Shown here: in pieces, positions 1 to 12,308 of the stretch
How positions within the stretch are numbered: position 1 is the first letter of the stretch
Layout: each line of letters opens with the position of its first letter
DNA from: Pratylenchus scribneri
Taxonomy: Eukaryota; Nematoda; Chromadorea; Rhabditida; Pratylenchidae
Length of the DNA stretch: 64,000 nucleotides
NCBI GenBank assembly: GCA_030063045.1
Contig: JAQSEB010000147.1
Location: 496,001-560,000, forward strand
Reading direction: 5' to 3'
The notes under the pieces: generated by a model
Told to the model about the DNA's origin: nothing
Databases searched by the model: none
The model's input: the letters and a program-made list of their open reading frames with translations, nothing else
Program-made: the position numbers and the translations under genes

Positions 1-585
1 GGAAGCTTTCCTATGTGAACATATTCTTTATAATTTGATAAAAATGTCAAATGTCCATCTTCATTTTGCTTGAAATAATGGAAAAGGAATGATTTTTGAA
101 CATTTTCTTGGAAATGGAATCAAATAATTTTAGGGAAAAAAGATTCGCTGAAATTCGAAGTACCGTAAATTCTCTTTTAAAAAGCCTCACAATTAGCGGG
201 CTTTTAATTTTCAGAGACCTTCCAAATGGGGGCTTTTATTATAGAGGGGATAGGTACACCGAGGTATAGACTTTGCTAATTTTTTTGAGAGTAAAATATG
301 TTTATTTCGACTTAATTTCACCAAAATTAATTCATTTCTAGATAAATTTTTCCATCGGGCACTTTTAATAGAAATTAGGCTTCTACTAAAGAGGAGTTTT
401 TTAATAGAGAATTTACGATAATTTTTATATTGGTACTTTTTATTGAAATTATTTTTCTTATGGGAATTAATTTTTTTCGTAAATAAAAATTAAACTATAT
501 ATTTCAAGACATTGGAGAAAATGTGAATTATAAATATTCCTATAAAAAGGAAATTGTATTAATGGCTGTAAATAAAATTGTAAAT

Positions 586-867
586 GAGATAATATTAATT
601 TGGCAAAAAAAAACACTGAATTTGGCAAAAATCTTTCGTGTCGAAAAATATTATATTTTTGAGGCCATATAACTTGGCCATAACTAGGGGTTTAGGGCTA
701 GGGTTAGGTTTAGGGCAGGCATGGGATTAGGGGCTAAGGGCTAGGGGTTAGGGAATCTTAAAGAAGTCTGATTTGGCCAAGTTATATGGCCTCAAAAATA
801 TAATATTTTTCGACACGAAAGATTTTTGCCAAATTCAGTATTTTTTTTGCCAAATTAAATGACTCCC
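586..867. mobile_element. Mutator-like MITE, copy A, with 10-bp TSD
   Basis: A 282-bp foldback element flanked by the 10-bp direct repeat AATTGTAAAT (576-585 and 868-877). Its ends are imperfect inverted repeats: the left starts GAGATAATATTAATTTGGC and the right end reads GGGAGTCATTTAATTTGGC on the other strand. Long inner arms (TTTTTGAGGCCATATAACTT and its complement) enclose a core of degenerate telomere-like units (TAGGGGTTTAGGGCTAGGG). A 9-11 bp TSD with G-starting termini is typical of Mutator-superfamily elements. No transposase is encoded. It is nearly identical to the copy at 17582-17862. Confidence 0.85.
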
Positions 868-1870
868 AATTGTAAATTGTTTCCTTTTTATACCAGTGTA
901 TATGAAAATGGAAGGAAAATATAACCCCCGCATTTTCATTGCTTGACATTTGGCTGTCAAATTATTAAATTAATTTTAAGCACGAAAAAATGCGCATAAT
1001 AAAAGTCCATTAGGCAGCTGCTATATTCATTCATTCATTTAATTCATTTTTGTTTATAAATATTTGCCGCCACAATAAAAGGGCGGCAGCTTGTTTCGGT
1101 GCTAAAATAATTTGCGGGGGCTTATTTGGGTTTGAAATTTAATTTTATTTATTATTTTGGTGTGGGTTGAATTGAATGATGGCCCAGTAGACATGTAAAT
1201 GAAAAAGATGATTCTATTCATGTAAAAGTCTGATGCCCTTTTTGTTTTGTCTTTTCATTTGAATAATTAATAAGGACATAGAATAATAGGAATTATTATT
1301 TGTTATTTTGCTACTAGATTTTTCCTTCTATAATGATTAATGAATGAGAAAAATAAAAGTAAAAAATAATTAATAAAAAAATAATTATAAATTTGATGAT
1401 GAATTTTTTGTTGTCATTGAATATTTGTTATTTAGACAATTTGGATTTTTTGATTGATAATTAACAAATATTTGTGTGTTTTTTTATTTTTTTGATGAAT
1501 TTTGTGTACTATGGAATGGATGATTAATTTTAATAATTAATTTTTTAAATTTTTTTTTCTATTTTTCTCATTTTATAGTTTGAATCAAATAAGGGAAATT
1601 ATTTAAAAGAGTCTTCAAAAAGTTATAATTAAGAATTTTTTCCTCTAAAGATGCCATTTTCATTTACGTAAAAAACATTTTTGGTATTTTTTACTTTCTT
1701 CAAAAATATCGAACATAACAAATAAGTGCCAATTATTTTGATATTTTCAAAATTCAATGCAACAATTTTGTTTGAATAACAAGAAATATACATGAAATAT
1801 TTAAAAATAATACATTTAAGAATATGAATTTTAGAATTTGGATAGTCAAAAATTGATTTAAGTTGTCTTT

Positions 1871-2123
1871 GATAATATTAATTTGCCGAAAAAATAATTA
1901 ATTTGCCGAAATTCTTTCTTGTCAATAAATATTATATTTTTGAGGCCATATAATTGGCTATAATTATGTTAATTAGGGCTCAAGGTTTGGTTCAGGGCAG
2001 CAGGATGGCAATAGGGGCTAGAGGGTTAGGGAATCTTAAAGAAGTCTGATTTAGTCAAGTTATATGGCCTCAAAAATATAAAATTTTCAACACGAAAGAA
2101 TTTCGGTAAATTAATAGACTCCC
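1871..2123. mobile_element. Degenerate copy B of the same MITE
   Basis: This has the same layout as the 586-867 element: GATAATATTAATTTG start, GAGGCCATATAA arm, AGGG-rich core, the shared segment GGGAATCTTAAAGAAGTCTG, and a GACTCCC end. Substitutions and indels run throughout and no TSD survives. It is an older insertion of the same family. Confidence 0.75.
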
Positions 2124-2520
2124 AAAATATAAATGTAAAAGAATTCGAAAAATAAGCATTTTTTATTGATCAAATTTCACAATTTATGAAAAAAAACTTA
2201 CGAATAGTCAGAGAAAATTGTTTGAATTTGGCTTTGAAAAAAAATATAAAAAATTTCACTAAGAATTTGACGCATTATTTTGGTATTAAATAGATCAAAT
2301 TTCACACATATAAAATGAAAAGAAATTAAAGGAAGCCAATGTCCGGGTCATCGAGCAAAAAACACATCATCTCAAAAAACATATTTGGTGCCACATAAAA
2401 TGGCCATTAATTTATTCCACCCTCACGCACAGATGGTTGCATGCTCAAAAATACTAATTTTGCCCATTCTCCTCCTTTGCTATTTTCTCCCCTCACTCAA
2501 ACAACTTCATTAAACATTCC

Positions 2521-3870
2521 CTAAGGCCATTTGATGGGTCGGAGAGGAAAAGCAGCTGCTAATAAAGATGCGTTCTTTTTTGCATTTTTACGCCTCCTTT
2601 GGCATTTTTTGTGCCGACCCAAAAATCCTCCCACCAAAATGAATCCTCCCACGCAACCCAACACAATTCCAAAGGGATTTGGAATTTGGATGATGAGGGC
2701 CAAAAATGCAAAAATGGATGGATAGAAAAAAGAAAAAACCAACCAGAAAGGCAAATGAGGAAATGGAAAAATGGACAAATGAGCTAAAAACATGGTTTTC
2801 TTCTTTTAGACGGTCCAAAGAACGAGCAAATGAGGCGGCTAGTGGGAAGGACCCAATTCAGAGGCTTGCTTCTAGAGTCCGGTTTTTCAGATTTGTCGGG
2901 CCCGGGTACCCGGGTTTTTTATCCAAAATTTTTCCGGGCCGGGCCCAGGAACCCGGGTTTTTGAAAAACCAGGTAAACCCGGGTCAGAGACCCGGTTTCC
3001 GGGCCGGATTCCTGGGTTTTTCTTCAAAATTTTTCTGGACCGGGCCCGGGTAAACCCAGGAACCCAGGAAAACCCGGGATTGCTCCAATTGACCCGGGTT
3101 CCGGGCCTGGGCCCGGGTAAAACCCGGTCCGGGCCCGGCCCGAGTCCGGACTCTACTTGCTTCTGGCCATCCTTTGGGTGGTGAGCTGGACAGTGGGTTT
3201 TTGATCATCCCGAATAGTTCAAATAGGCTTTAATGAAAGCAAAAGAGAGAAAAAGTGCGCGATCATCACGGCCAAAATGCCATTTGTTAGTCGTTGATGT
3301 CGACCCAAAAATCCTCCCTACAAAAATGAATCCTCCCACGCAACCCGATACAAAGAGGAGGGATGGGCATTTTTGGATGATGAGGGCCAAAAATGCAAAA
3401 ATGGATGGATGAGCCCTTTCACTAGGATGGAAACCGCAGAGAAAAGGCAAATGAGGAAATGAAAATTGGAAATGGACAAATGAGACGAGGTACAAAGAAC
3501 AAGCAAATGAGGGGGATTGGGGAGAAGGAAGGACCCAGTCAGCGGCTTTCATTTGGCCAAATTCCCATGGGAGATATGAGTGTTTTGATAGTAAAGAAAA
3601 GACCCACATCCATTTTTAGTTGAGCCAAATAGCTCAAAAAGACACTAATGAAAGCAAAATAGAAAATAAGATGGAATAAAGTGCGCGACTATTCACGACC
3701 AAAGGCCATTTGTGTAAGCCGATGGCGGCACCAAAAATGGAATAAAACAGATTAAATGGGTGTGTATTCCGAGGAAAAGGGGATTTTGTGGGCCACTATA
3801 TCTAGATGAAGATGAAATAAACACCAAAAATAAAAGAGAAGGTGCGGACCTTTTTGATGCTCTCTTTTTT
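2521..3870. repeat. Diverged duplicated segment (two to three copies)
   Basis: A segment of about 250 bp appears twice in the same orientation, roughly 2600-2870 and 3295-3545. Shared words include GACCCAAAAATCCTCCC, AATGAATCCTCCCACGCAAC and GATGAGGGCCAAAAATGCAA. A third partial copy lies near 3640-3870 (AATGAAAGCAAAATAGAAAA, GTGCGCGA). Open frames exist on both strands, but codon order is not conserved between copies, so I do not call a gene. A GC-rich transposon is inserted in the first copy. Confidence 0.55.
2873..3155. mobile_element. GC-rich hAT-like MITE with 8-bp TSD
   Basis: A 283-bp element bounded by the terminal inverted repeat TAGAGTCCGG / CCGGACTCTA and the 8-bp TSD CTTGCTTC (2865-2872 and 3156-3163). 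The interior is made of CCCGGG-centred palindromic words (GGGCCCGGGTACCCGGG, AACCCGGGTC) joined by AAAAATTTTTC spacers, so it is far more GC-rich than its surroundings. An 8-bp TSD with a TAG start fits non-autonomous hAT elements. The open frames across it follow from the repeat structure. Confidence 0.8.
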
Positions 3871-6800
3871 TGCAAGGATTATTTATGGGAATGAAACTAT
3901 AGGTTTTAAAACCTATTTTTTGTATGTTTTAGATTTGATGAGAAATCACTAAAATATAATGTTTTTGAACATTTTTTTTCATGTTTTGATGTAAATTTTT
4001 GGATATATATTTTACTTGTTTTGGAAATTTTCGAAGGGAAAATTTTATAAGAAAAATGCAATAAAATAACCGAAAATTACCTATTTTGAGGTTAGAAATC
4101 TATTTTTATTTTGGAAATTTTACAAAAAACTTAAATATAAAATATACACTTATTTTTCTATTGTTTTGACCTAAAAATTCGAGCCTTTTTATGTTTAAGT
4201 GAGTGGATGATTTAAATTTTGAATTATGAAGCCAAATCAAGATCCTTATTTGGAAGATGATACAATTTCATTTAATCTATGGTGCTGTCTCTGACTTGTT
4301 TCCTTTTGGCCAGAACAGCTCCAAGGCAACCAAAATCCCTCGTAGAGCCTAACCCGTAAAAGAAGGAAATTAGCTTGCCATCTTCCTTCCTGTATGCATT
4401 TTTGTCATCATTGCGAATTGTTTTAGGTTCTATATTGGGTTTTGGGTGGCCAATGGCTGGGTTTTTCTCGGCGGCTTTTTCCTTCCTTGTTTTTTTATGG
4501 AGAGGATTACTGCCTAATTTTGGGTCGATTTTGGCTCAAATTAAAATGAGGCCAATCTTCTTCTTCTTCTTCCTGACGTTAAAATTTGATTGAAGGAATT
4601 TTAGAAATGTTAAGACCAAATATATTGTTGCCAAATTTGGATAAATTGAAAAAAAAATGCCGAAAATGGTAAAAAGGAAATTATCTTTGGATTTATTTCT
4701 TTGATAAAATTTAGATTGGAAAAATATTAAATTTTTCGAAATTGGAAAATTAATTTTAAAAATATTTGAAATTAGGAAATTAATTTTAAAAATTATTATA
4801 CGCTGAATAAAAATAAGAAAATTTACTTCACTTCATGAAGAAAGAAAAACCAAAAGATAAAACACACATATTGGAAGGATTAATATTAGTGAACATTTCT
4901 CATAAACATACAATAATAAAAATGTTATAAGGTAGGTGTATTTTTCGCCTATTGTTGAATCATCTCCTATGTCCTCTATCTATGGAGTTTATTTTGCTTC
5001 AATAACAAATTTAGTCACATAATAATTAGCACATATTATTTGTCAAAAAATATATTTAATTATAAGAGAAATTATGGAAAATATTTTTAATATATTTTGC
5101 TTATAAAATATATAAAATTGATTAAACAAAATTTGCTACAAAATATAAAAGTTAAATAATTAAAAATGCCATTTTTAGGGGATGGGATTTCCTTAAAAAA
5201 TTTAAATTAATTAATTAAAGTGAACTATTTTACTGTTCGAAATTTGACACCAAAAAAATGTGTTCATAAAATTGATGGAAAAGTGGATGCCAAATTTACT
5301 AGTCAAAAATATAAATAATAATGGAGAGTGAAAGAAAGATGAGCTGCTTTTTTGGGCATTTATTTCTGTGGATGAACCATACCATTTTTTAATTATTTTT
5401 TATTTGTCTTTTTGTGCTGAAAATTAGATGAATAGAATTGGTAAAAAATTATTTTAGATTCTTAAAAAAATTGTCAAAATTTAATTTAAAAAATAAATTT
5501 TTGTTTCATTTTAAAAATATTAATAATAAATTTTTAAATAAAATTTTAAAACAAGTATTCTAAAATGTCTAATTCTAAAATGTTACTTAATATTTCTATA
5601 AAATGACACATTTTTTTAAAGTGAGTTTGATGATTAATTTGCCGCTGAAATTCATAAGATGATTAAGAAAATACAAAAATAATCCGCTTAATTTATGTTT
5701 GATATAGCAAGACTTAAAATAAAATTATGAGAGTAAATTTATTGCAGCAAAATTTAATTGGCAAAAAAATTTGGGAAGAAAGGACACGTTTGATGAGACA
5801 TTCGAATTATGGTTGCAAAAATTCTTTATTGGCTCAGACCAATTAAATTTTATATTCGGCCCAAATCTGACTAATTTTGGTTTATATTTGTCCCAAAATT
5901 GGTCAAATTAGTAACCAAAAATTTATTTCAATTGTTGCTTTAATAATGGGAAGAAAAAAAAGAAATATAATTTTTTGCGAGAAAATTTAATTGGCAAAAA
6001 ATTTGGAAAGGACATTTTTGGTGAGACAGAATTTTGTTTGTAAAAATTACTATTAGTTGACTAATTAGATTTTATTTCGTCCCCAATCTGACTAATTTTA
6101 GTTTATATTTGTTCGAATGAAAATCAAAAAAAATTTCAACCGTTAATTTATTCAATTTTGAATGATAATGGAAAAATTTAATTGGTCATTATTGAAGTGC
6201 AGAGATAAAAAATTGGAATTTCGGAATCAAAGTATGATTCGAACGGGTTGGATCTGCTGGTTGAAAACAGCCAATATGGAAATTGAGGGAGTCCAAAAAA
6301 ATTTGCATTCTATGGTTGAGTTTTAGCAAACAAAGAGAGAAAAATTAATCTAATAGTATGTTCCATGCTATTAAGCATAATTCATAGAGAAATGATAAAA
6401 CTTATAAAAAAAATAATTATGAAATTTTATAATTTTTTCAATAAATTTCAACACTTTTTAAATATTTATAATAAATATGCGCAATTTAAAATTTAATATC
6501 TCCGCTTAAGAAATAAGCGGTATGAAAAAAATAGAGTCATTTGCAGTTCTCCTGGGGCCCAAAAAGAGGGAAATTCAGGAAATAGGTCTGGGTCATTTTT
6601 TCCATTTTGCCACTATTTTTTGTGTCCTCTTGATGAGAAAAGATAAAGGAACGGCCCATTCCCGACTGTTTTTCTCCATTTTCTTTCCCATTTTTTTACC
6701 GTTCATTTTCCAGGAAAGGTCATTTTACACAATTTGGCATTGAATGAAGCATTCTTCTCTAATCCAATGAAAACTGCGGTTGGATGCACTTTTTTGAAAA

Positions 6801-7293
6801 TTGAGATAAGCCTATGGAAATTGCACTGTGAATTTGTCGCGCAAATCGTCTAAAAAATTTGATCCGAAATTTTTTGATGCAGAAAATTTGCATGACGTGT
6901 TTTTTGTTTTTTTGTGTAAAATGAAGAAAAATTATTAGAAATTTGAGAAGATTTTTTAAATAAAAGAAATTTTGAAAATAATTATAAAATTTATTAGCCA
7001 ATTTAATTATAATAAAAATAATTTTAAATAGGATTTAAACATTTTAATAATAGAATAAAAATATTAACCTTATAATGAATAATAAAATTAATGGGGATAA
7101 TCCAGAAAAAATGACGTGAAATAAAAAATGCCATTGATCTTTTCTAATTATGGAGTGGGAAGGAGATATGAAGAAATGAGGTAGGCAAACCCAATTCCAT
7201 GTATTAATTTGCAAGGAAAAGAGAGCAATGAGTCCGAAAAAATTATATTCCGGGTCGCATCCTCCTATTCAATTGCATCGCCGTAGAAGCTAT
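3871..7293. other. AT-rich intergenic DNA
   Basis: There is no supportable exon. Short open frames near 4375-4593 and 6522-6743 have no recognisable domain, no splice context and biased F/K composition. A tandem duplication is listed separately at 5741-6117. Confidence 0.45.
5741..6117. repeat. Diverged tandem duplication, about 220-bp unit
   Basis: Two consecutive copies share AATTTAATTGGCAAAAAA, TTTGGGAAGAAAGGACA / TTTGGAAAGGACA, GAGACA, CCAATTAAATTTTAT / CTAATTAGATTTTAT and AATCTGACTAATTTT. The units start near 5745 and 5967. No coding capacity is seen. Confidence 0.55.
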
Positions 7294-7301
7294 TTACACA
7301 T

Positions 7302-8301
7302 CAGGGCTGGGCAAAATCGAAAATTAAAAAACGATACACGATAACGATAAACGATAGGTTTCCAAAACACGATCACGATTACGATACGATAAAAAAATGG
7401 GCCAAAAACACGATATTTCACGATAAACGATAACGATTAATTTTAAAATTTTTTTCTAAGTAATTAAAATCAAAATTTTTTTAATAGTGCTGATGAAAAA
7501 AAATTTTTTAACGTTTACAATTTTCAAACCCTTTCTTAAATTAATAAAATATTGTCTAGCTGTTTAAAAAAACAAAAAGCCTGATTAAAAGCAGCTAATA
7601 GTCTAGCAGGGCTTTAGCATTTAGCCAAAATTATCTGATGAGGGAAGAAGGGCCAGATTTCTAATTTTTTGTATTTTTTTATTATTTTAAATGATCGATA
7701 CAAAAATTGCATAAAATTTTAATTATAAAGCCAAGTTTTGGGCTATGGCCGAATATAATTACCAAAAAATGGCCTCGTCGAGGGAAAATTTTAAGTAAAA
7801 AATGGCCTCGTCGAGGGAAAATTTTAAGTAAAAAATGGCCTCGTCGAGGGAAAATTTTAAGTAAAAAATGGCCTCGTCGAGGGAAAATTTTAAGTAAAAA
7901 ATGGCCCCGCCAGGGGAAAATTCAGGCCAAAAATGGCCTCGCCAGGGGAAAATTCAGGCCAAAAATGGCCCTGCCAAGGAAAAAATTCAAGCCAAAAATG
8001 GCCCTGCCAAGGAAAAATTCAAGCCAAAAATGGCCCTGCCAAGGAAAAATTCAAGCCAAAAATGGCCCTGCCAAGGAAAAATTCAAGCCAAAAATGGCCC
8101 TGCCAAGGAAAAATTCAAGCCAAAAATGGCTTTGTCATCAAAAAATCAAAAAAATTTTTTCTTCCGAAAAGTCATTTTTAGGGGGTGTATTTCGCACGAT
8201 AATCCCGGAAAAACGATAGACGATAACGATAAACGATATGTGCCAAAAACACGATATTTCACGATATACGATAACGATAAACGATACGATACCCAGCCCT
8301 G
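7302..8301. mobile_element. Non-autonomous hAT-like element, 1,000 bp, 8-bp TSD
   Basis: The element starts CAGGGCTGGG and ends CCCAGCCCTG. It is flanked by the perfect 8-bp TSD TTACACAT (7294-7301 and 8302-8309). Subterminal regions at both ends are packed with ACGATA / AACGATAAACGATA words, which could serve as repeated transposase-binding sites. The centre holds a 32-33 bp minisatellite. There is no transposase frame; the long frame at 7707-8219 is translation of the minisatellite. The TSD length and the CAG start fit the hAT superfamily. Confidence 0.88.
7765..8130. repeat. 32-33 bp minisatellite inside the hAT-like element
   Basis: About eleven head-to-tail units occur in two subfamilies. 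The first is AAAATGGCCTCGTCGAGGG plus AAAATTTTAAGTA. The second is AAAATGGCCCTGCCAAGG plus AAAAATTCAAGCC. The transition is sharp, near 7895-7960. Unit length explains the lysine-rich repetitive translations in overlapping frames; I do not treat them as genes. Confidence 0.85.
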
Positions 8302-8412
8302 TTACACATCCTAGCGTAGATATATCCTTTTTAGATGCGTGAAATATTTTTGAAAGTTGACTTTTAGTTTGCATAATTTGAAGCAAAATATTTAATAAAT
8401 TTTTAAATAATT

Positions 8413-8620
8413 TATATGTGGGCGCTAAAACTGAAATTAGCTAGCTAAAACTGAAATTCACACACTATTTCTCACTTTTTTGGTTAGAGATGCAGAGAAA
8501 AGTGAGAGTTACATAGGAAATATAAAGAAAGAAAGAAATGGAGAACATGTGAGAGAGTGTGGCAGACGGTTAGAGAAATTTCAGTTTTAGCTGAAATTTC
8601 AGTTTTAGCACTAACATATA
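8413..8620. mobile_element. Short foldback MITE
   Basis: The left end TATATGTGGGCGCTAAAACT and right end AGTTTTAGCACTAACATATA are near-perfect inverted repeats. Each arm carries a second internal copy of CTAAAACTGAAATT. The roughly 100-bp middle has no open frame. TSDs are not clear because the flanks are TA-rich. Confidence 0.65.
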
Positions 8621-11600
8621 TAAAAATAGATCGCCTGATGTTATTATAATGTTTAAAAAAGTTTGTATTTTTGCAATATTTTCCACGGATTATGCAAATT
8701 TATGGCCAGTACCCCCACCCTATTAGCAGATGTTTTGGAATAAAATTATAATTTAATCTATTTTTGGTATTTGAACTTTTTTATGGTCATTAAATGTTAA
8801 TGCTTGTGGGCGAGGAATATTTTTGGAATTTTATGGCAGTGGTGGGCGCATTAGAGAATATCCGCTTGGAAAAATTAGCTAAATTTATTAAAGGGCACAA
8901 GGAATTTTGTTTGTATTTATATGTAATGCGGAGTTTTTTAGAGTATTTTTGGAATAATTGAAAAGCAATTATTAATTTGGTAAACAAATATCTGACAATA
9001 TATGGTTAAAAAATAAATAAATTAATTAATTATTATTAGAATTTTCAAATTGGAAAAAAATTAAATATTTGAAATATTTTAGCACAAAAAAAAATAAAAA
9101 AGATACCAAAAAAGTAATTTTATAATTTTATGAAACTTTTGCAAAAGAAATATCCCAAAATGAAATAAAAATTAGCTAAATTAAAGGGCATGGATTTTTT
9201 TGTTTGTGAAATTTTTTTGTGGTATTGGAATAATTGAATGGCAAAAAATTTATTATTAATTTAGTTTAAAAAATTTACAAATATATAATTTAAAAATAAA
9301 TTCAATGCACATTGAATTCTTCATTAATGATTAAATTTTCAAATTAGAAAAAAAAAATAATTTGAAATATTTAAAAAATATTTTAGGGCAAAAACAAATA
9401 AAATACTAAAAATAATAAAACTTTATTATTTTTATGACATTTTTGCAAAAGCGAAGGGATGCCCAAAATGAAATGAAAACGATGCCTTCGCCGCCTTCTT
9501 CTATTATTGCTGTCTGGGCCCTAAAATAATGAGCCATTTTCTTTGCACAAAGCCCCGACCCGACTATATAGTTGGGGGTTGGGGGAAGCGGGAGACTATA
9601 GTGGACCGGAAAAGGAAAATTCCCTCGGGCGGTCTAATGGGGAAGCAAAAGTGGTGGCAAACACTAAATCCAAATGTGGCCGATGGCCGGGCCGCTGCCT
9701 TAGGGCTGTGAATCTGATGAGAGATTGGCTGAATATACAGCAAAGTGAGTGAATGTTCAAATGCCACTTTGGCCTATGGGGCCTTGGCCCATTCAAATGG
9801 CCAACAAAGAGCTGCTGGTCAATGGGTCCATTTTAGGGCATTTATGGAGTGGACGAGGGACGACTAGGTGGCAAATTTATTACTATTTTTACTTTTTTTT
9901 CATCACGGCACCACCCTCTTTTAACAAATAAAAACCAATTCCCGGAATAACTTATCTATAATTATTTTAAAGAATAATGGAAAGAAAATTTTATAATTTT
10001 AATATTGAACAATTGATGGATAACGGATTATTATTTGTTTAAAATTGTGTTAAATTCATTATATATTTTTAAAATTTCTTGACAGAAAATCATGACATTT
10101 GGAAAATTGGTAAAAGGAATCAAATTCAAGCGAGTGTTTCCAAAAATATTTTTTTTAATGAAATATTATTGAAAAATTAAAAATAAAAAGAAATAAATGA
10201 ATAAAATAAATTTTTGGAAAATTTCGAATTTACTTATTAGTTTTTTTTCCTATGAAAATAAATAATATTTTAAATAAAATGAAAATAATTTTAATAAAAA
10301 ATTTAATTAATAAAATGGACTAAAAATGAATAAAAAAAATTATTTTTAATTTTAGGGGAAAAAATTATTACAAAAATTTATCTAAATGAGATGATTTTAG
10401 TTAACTTTTCTTTAAAACATTAATATTTAATTAAAAATAAAATAACCAAAAAATTAAATTAATAAAAAATTTTATTTTAGGAAATTTTCAGGGAAAAATT
10501 ATTGCAAATTTTTTTTCTAAATGGACTTTATTACGATTACTTAACAATGAGAAAAAATTTAGTACGATTTATTCAAGCTGAAATAAAGTGCCCCTCTCCT
10601 CCTTTTCCCGACTAATTTCGCGCCTGCTGAATATGAGAGTGCCAATGCCAATGGCACATTTTTACTTTTTTGCACACATTTTTAGTCGCCGCTTTTTCCC
10701 CACGCCACCACCCTCACAATTTTCCACCCTCACTCGCCGCCCCACCCTCAACTATACAACATTCCGTGCAAAAATGGAAGGAAAGGAAGTGGTTGAAGAG
10801 CCAAAAGCAGCAGCCGACTAAAATTGGAGACAGCCATGAGTGGCAATGTACGAAAAAGAGAAAGTAGCCTACAGCCTCCACTTTATCTCTCTTTTTTGTG
10901 TTTATTTGGCCGAGGAGGATTGTTTTGGCCCAACAAATTCCTTCACTTTTTGCACATGCAAGGCAAGGGGCGAAAATAAATAATTTAGAGGGGGAAAATC
11001 GTAAAGTAGTCAAGAAAAATTATTTTATTATAACAATATGAATTCTATTATAATTGCAAATTTTGAAATTATGTATTTAATTTAAGTGTTGACGTGGAGA
11101 CTGGAGAAATTTTCGGAGCTAGGTCGTTATCCCAAAAAGTGCAAAAATTAGTTCATTGATTTGCAAATGATATGCTCAGAGATTAATTATTGTGATTTTC
11201 TATCAAAATTTATTTAAATATTTTTAACAAATGAAGACAGAAAATATTTTTAATTTTTAGGCAAAAAAAATATTTTGAAGCAATAAAAATCGGTATTTCG
11301 TATTTATCTTATTTTGAAATTCTGCATTTTCTTTTCAATTACATTTAGGAGTGTGATACACGATTCTTGACCAATCGCAACATTGGATGAGCATTTCCAT
11401 TTGCCTAGAAGTGTTAATAAATGTTCAATTTTGAAAAGACAAAATTACATAGAGACATCCATTGGAAACGCAAACACTGCCACGGGGACAACAACGCTTA
11501 CAATCTTCACAGCAGACAGCATCTTCATGGGGGCAGCATCTGTGGAGAAGGATTTCACTTTTAAATTCCGTATTAATTCTATTAGAAGCCCATGGGCTTA

Positions 11601-12308
11601 TAATTTTAAGAGACTCTCTAGGGGTGGGCTTCTATTAGAGACTGGGCTTATAATTTTTAGAGGGTGAAAAATCATGAAAAATAAAATTTATTGAATAAGA
11701 TTTGTAACAAATCTAAACATGTTTTTACCATCTAAAACATGTTTTTTTTACAATACAATTTTTATAAATCAGAATAGGTTTTTACAATTCAAAAAAAATT
11801 TTTTGGTTAAAAATATGTATTTAGATAATGTTTTTGCAAATCAGAACACGTTTTTAGGATTCAAAATACAAAAAAAAAACTAAATAAATGTTTTTCCAGC
11901 ATGTTTTCATGTTCCTAAGGTGTTTTAAGTTTCTATATATATGTTTTTAAGCATTTTTTACAATTCACAAAATATTTTTATAAATGAGAAAATGTTTTTA
12001 CTAGCGCTAACATATTAATTCCAATTCATTCCCATTGTTTCTCCCAACTTTCGCCCCAAATCCCACCAAATCCATATATTCGACAATTACCTTTATTTCT
12101 GCCACAAAATTGGCAAAGAAATTTGGAAATATTCACTAGACTAAATTAATTTTAATTTCGCATGGGCACTTAATTTTAATTAACAATAAAATGAACAATA
12201 TTATTTTTGACATAATTTCAAACATTTTTTATAAAAAAATGCTCAAATTTTAATAGAAATTATAAAATATGATTATCCTTCTTTCATAATGAATTTTTGA
12301 TTTATAAT
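8621..12308. other. Intergenic DNA with GC-richer islands
   Basis: Mostly AT-rich. Three islands have near-balanced composition: 9490-9880, 10580-10990 and 11350-11670. They carry overlapping open frames of 60-100 codons on both strands, but none has a recognisable domain, a signal peptide or consistent splice sites. They could be exons of an unrecognised gene, regulatory DNA or unmasked repeats. Confidence 0.4.

Larger units (their letters stand above)
1..2520. other. AT-rich intergenic DNA with MITEs
   Basis: I see no coding exon here. The sequence is AT-rich low-complexity DNA carrying one intact and one degenerate copy of a Mutator-like MITE, listed separately. The GC-richer stretch near 1060-1120 (GCGGGGGCTTATTT) has no open frame I can support. 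Confidence 0.5.

Noticed and set aside
7707..8314. Lysine/tryptophan-rich repetitive open frame that looks like a DNA-binding protein
   Set aside because: Translation of the 32-33 bp minisatellite inside a non-autonomous hAT-like element; frames rotate between units.
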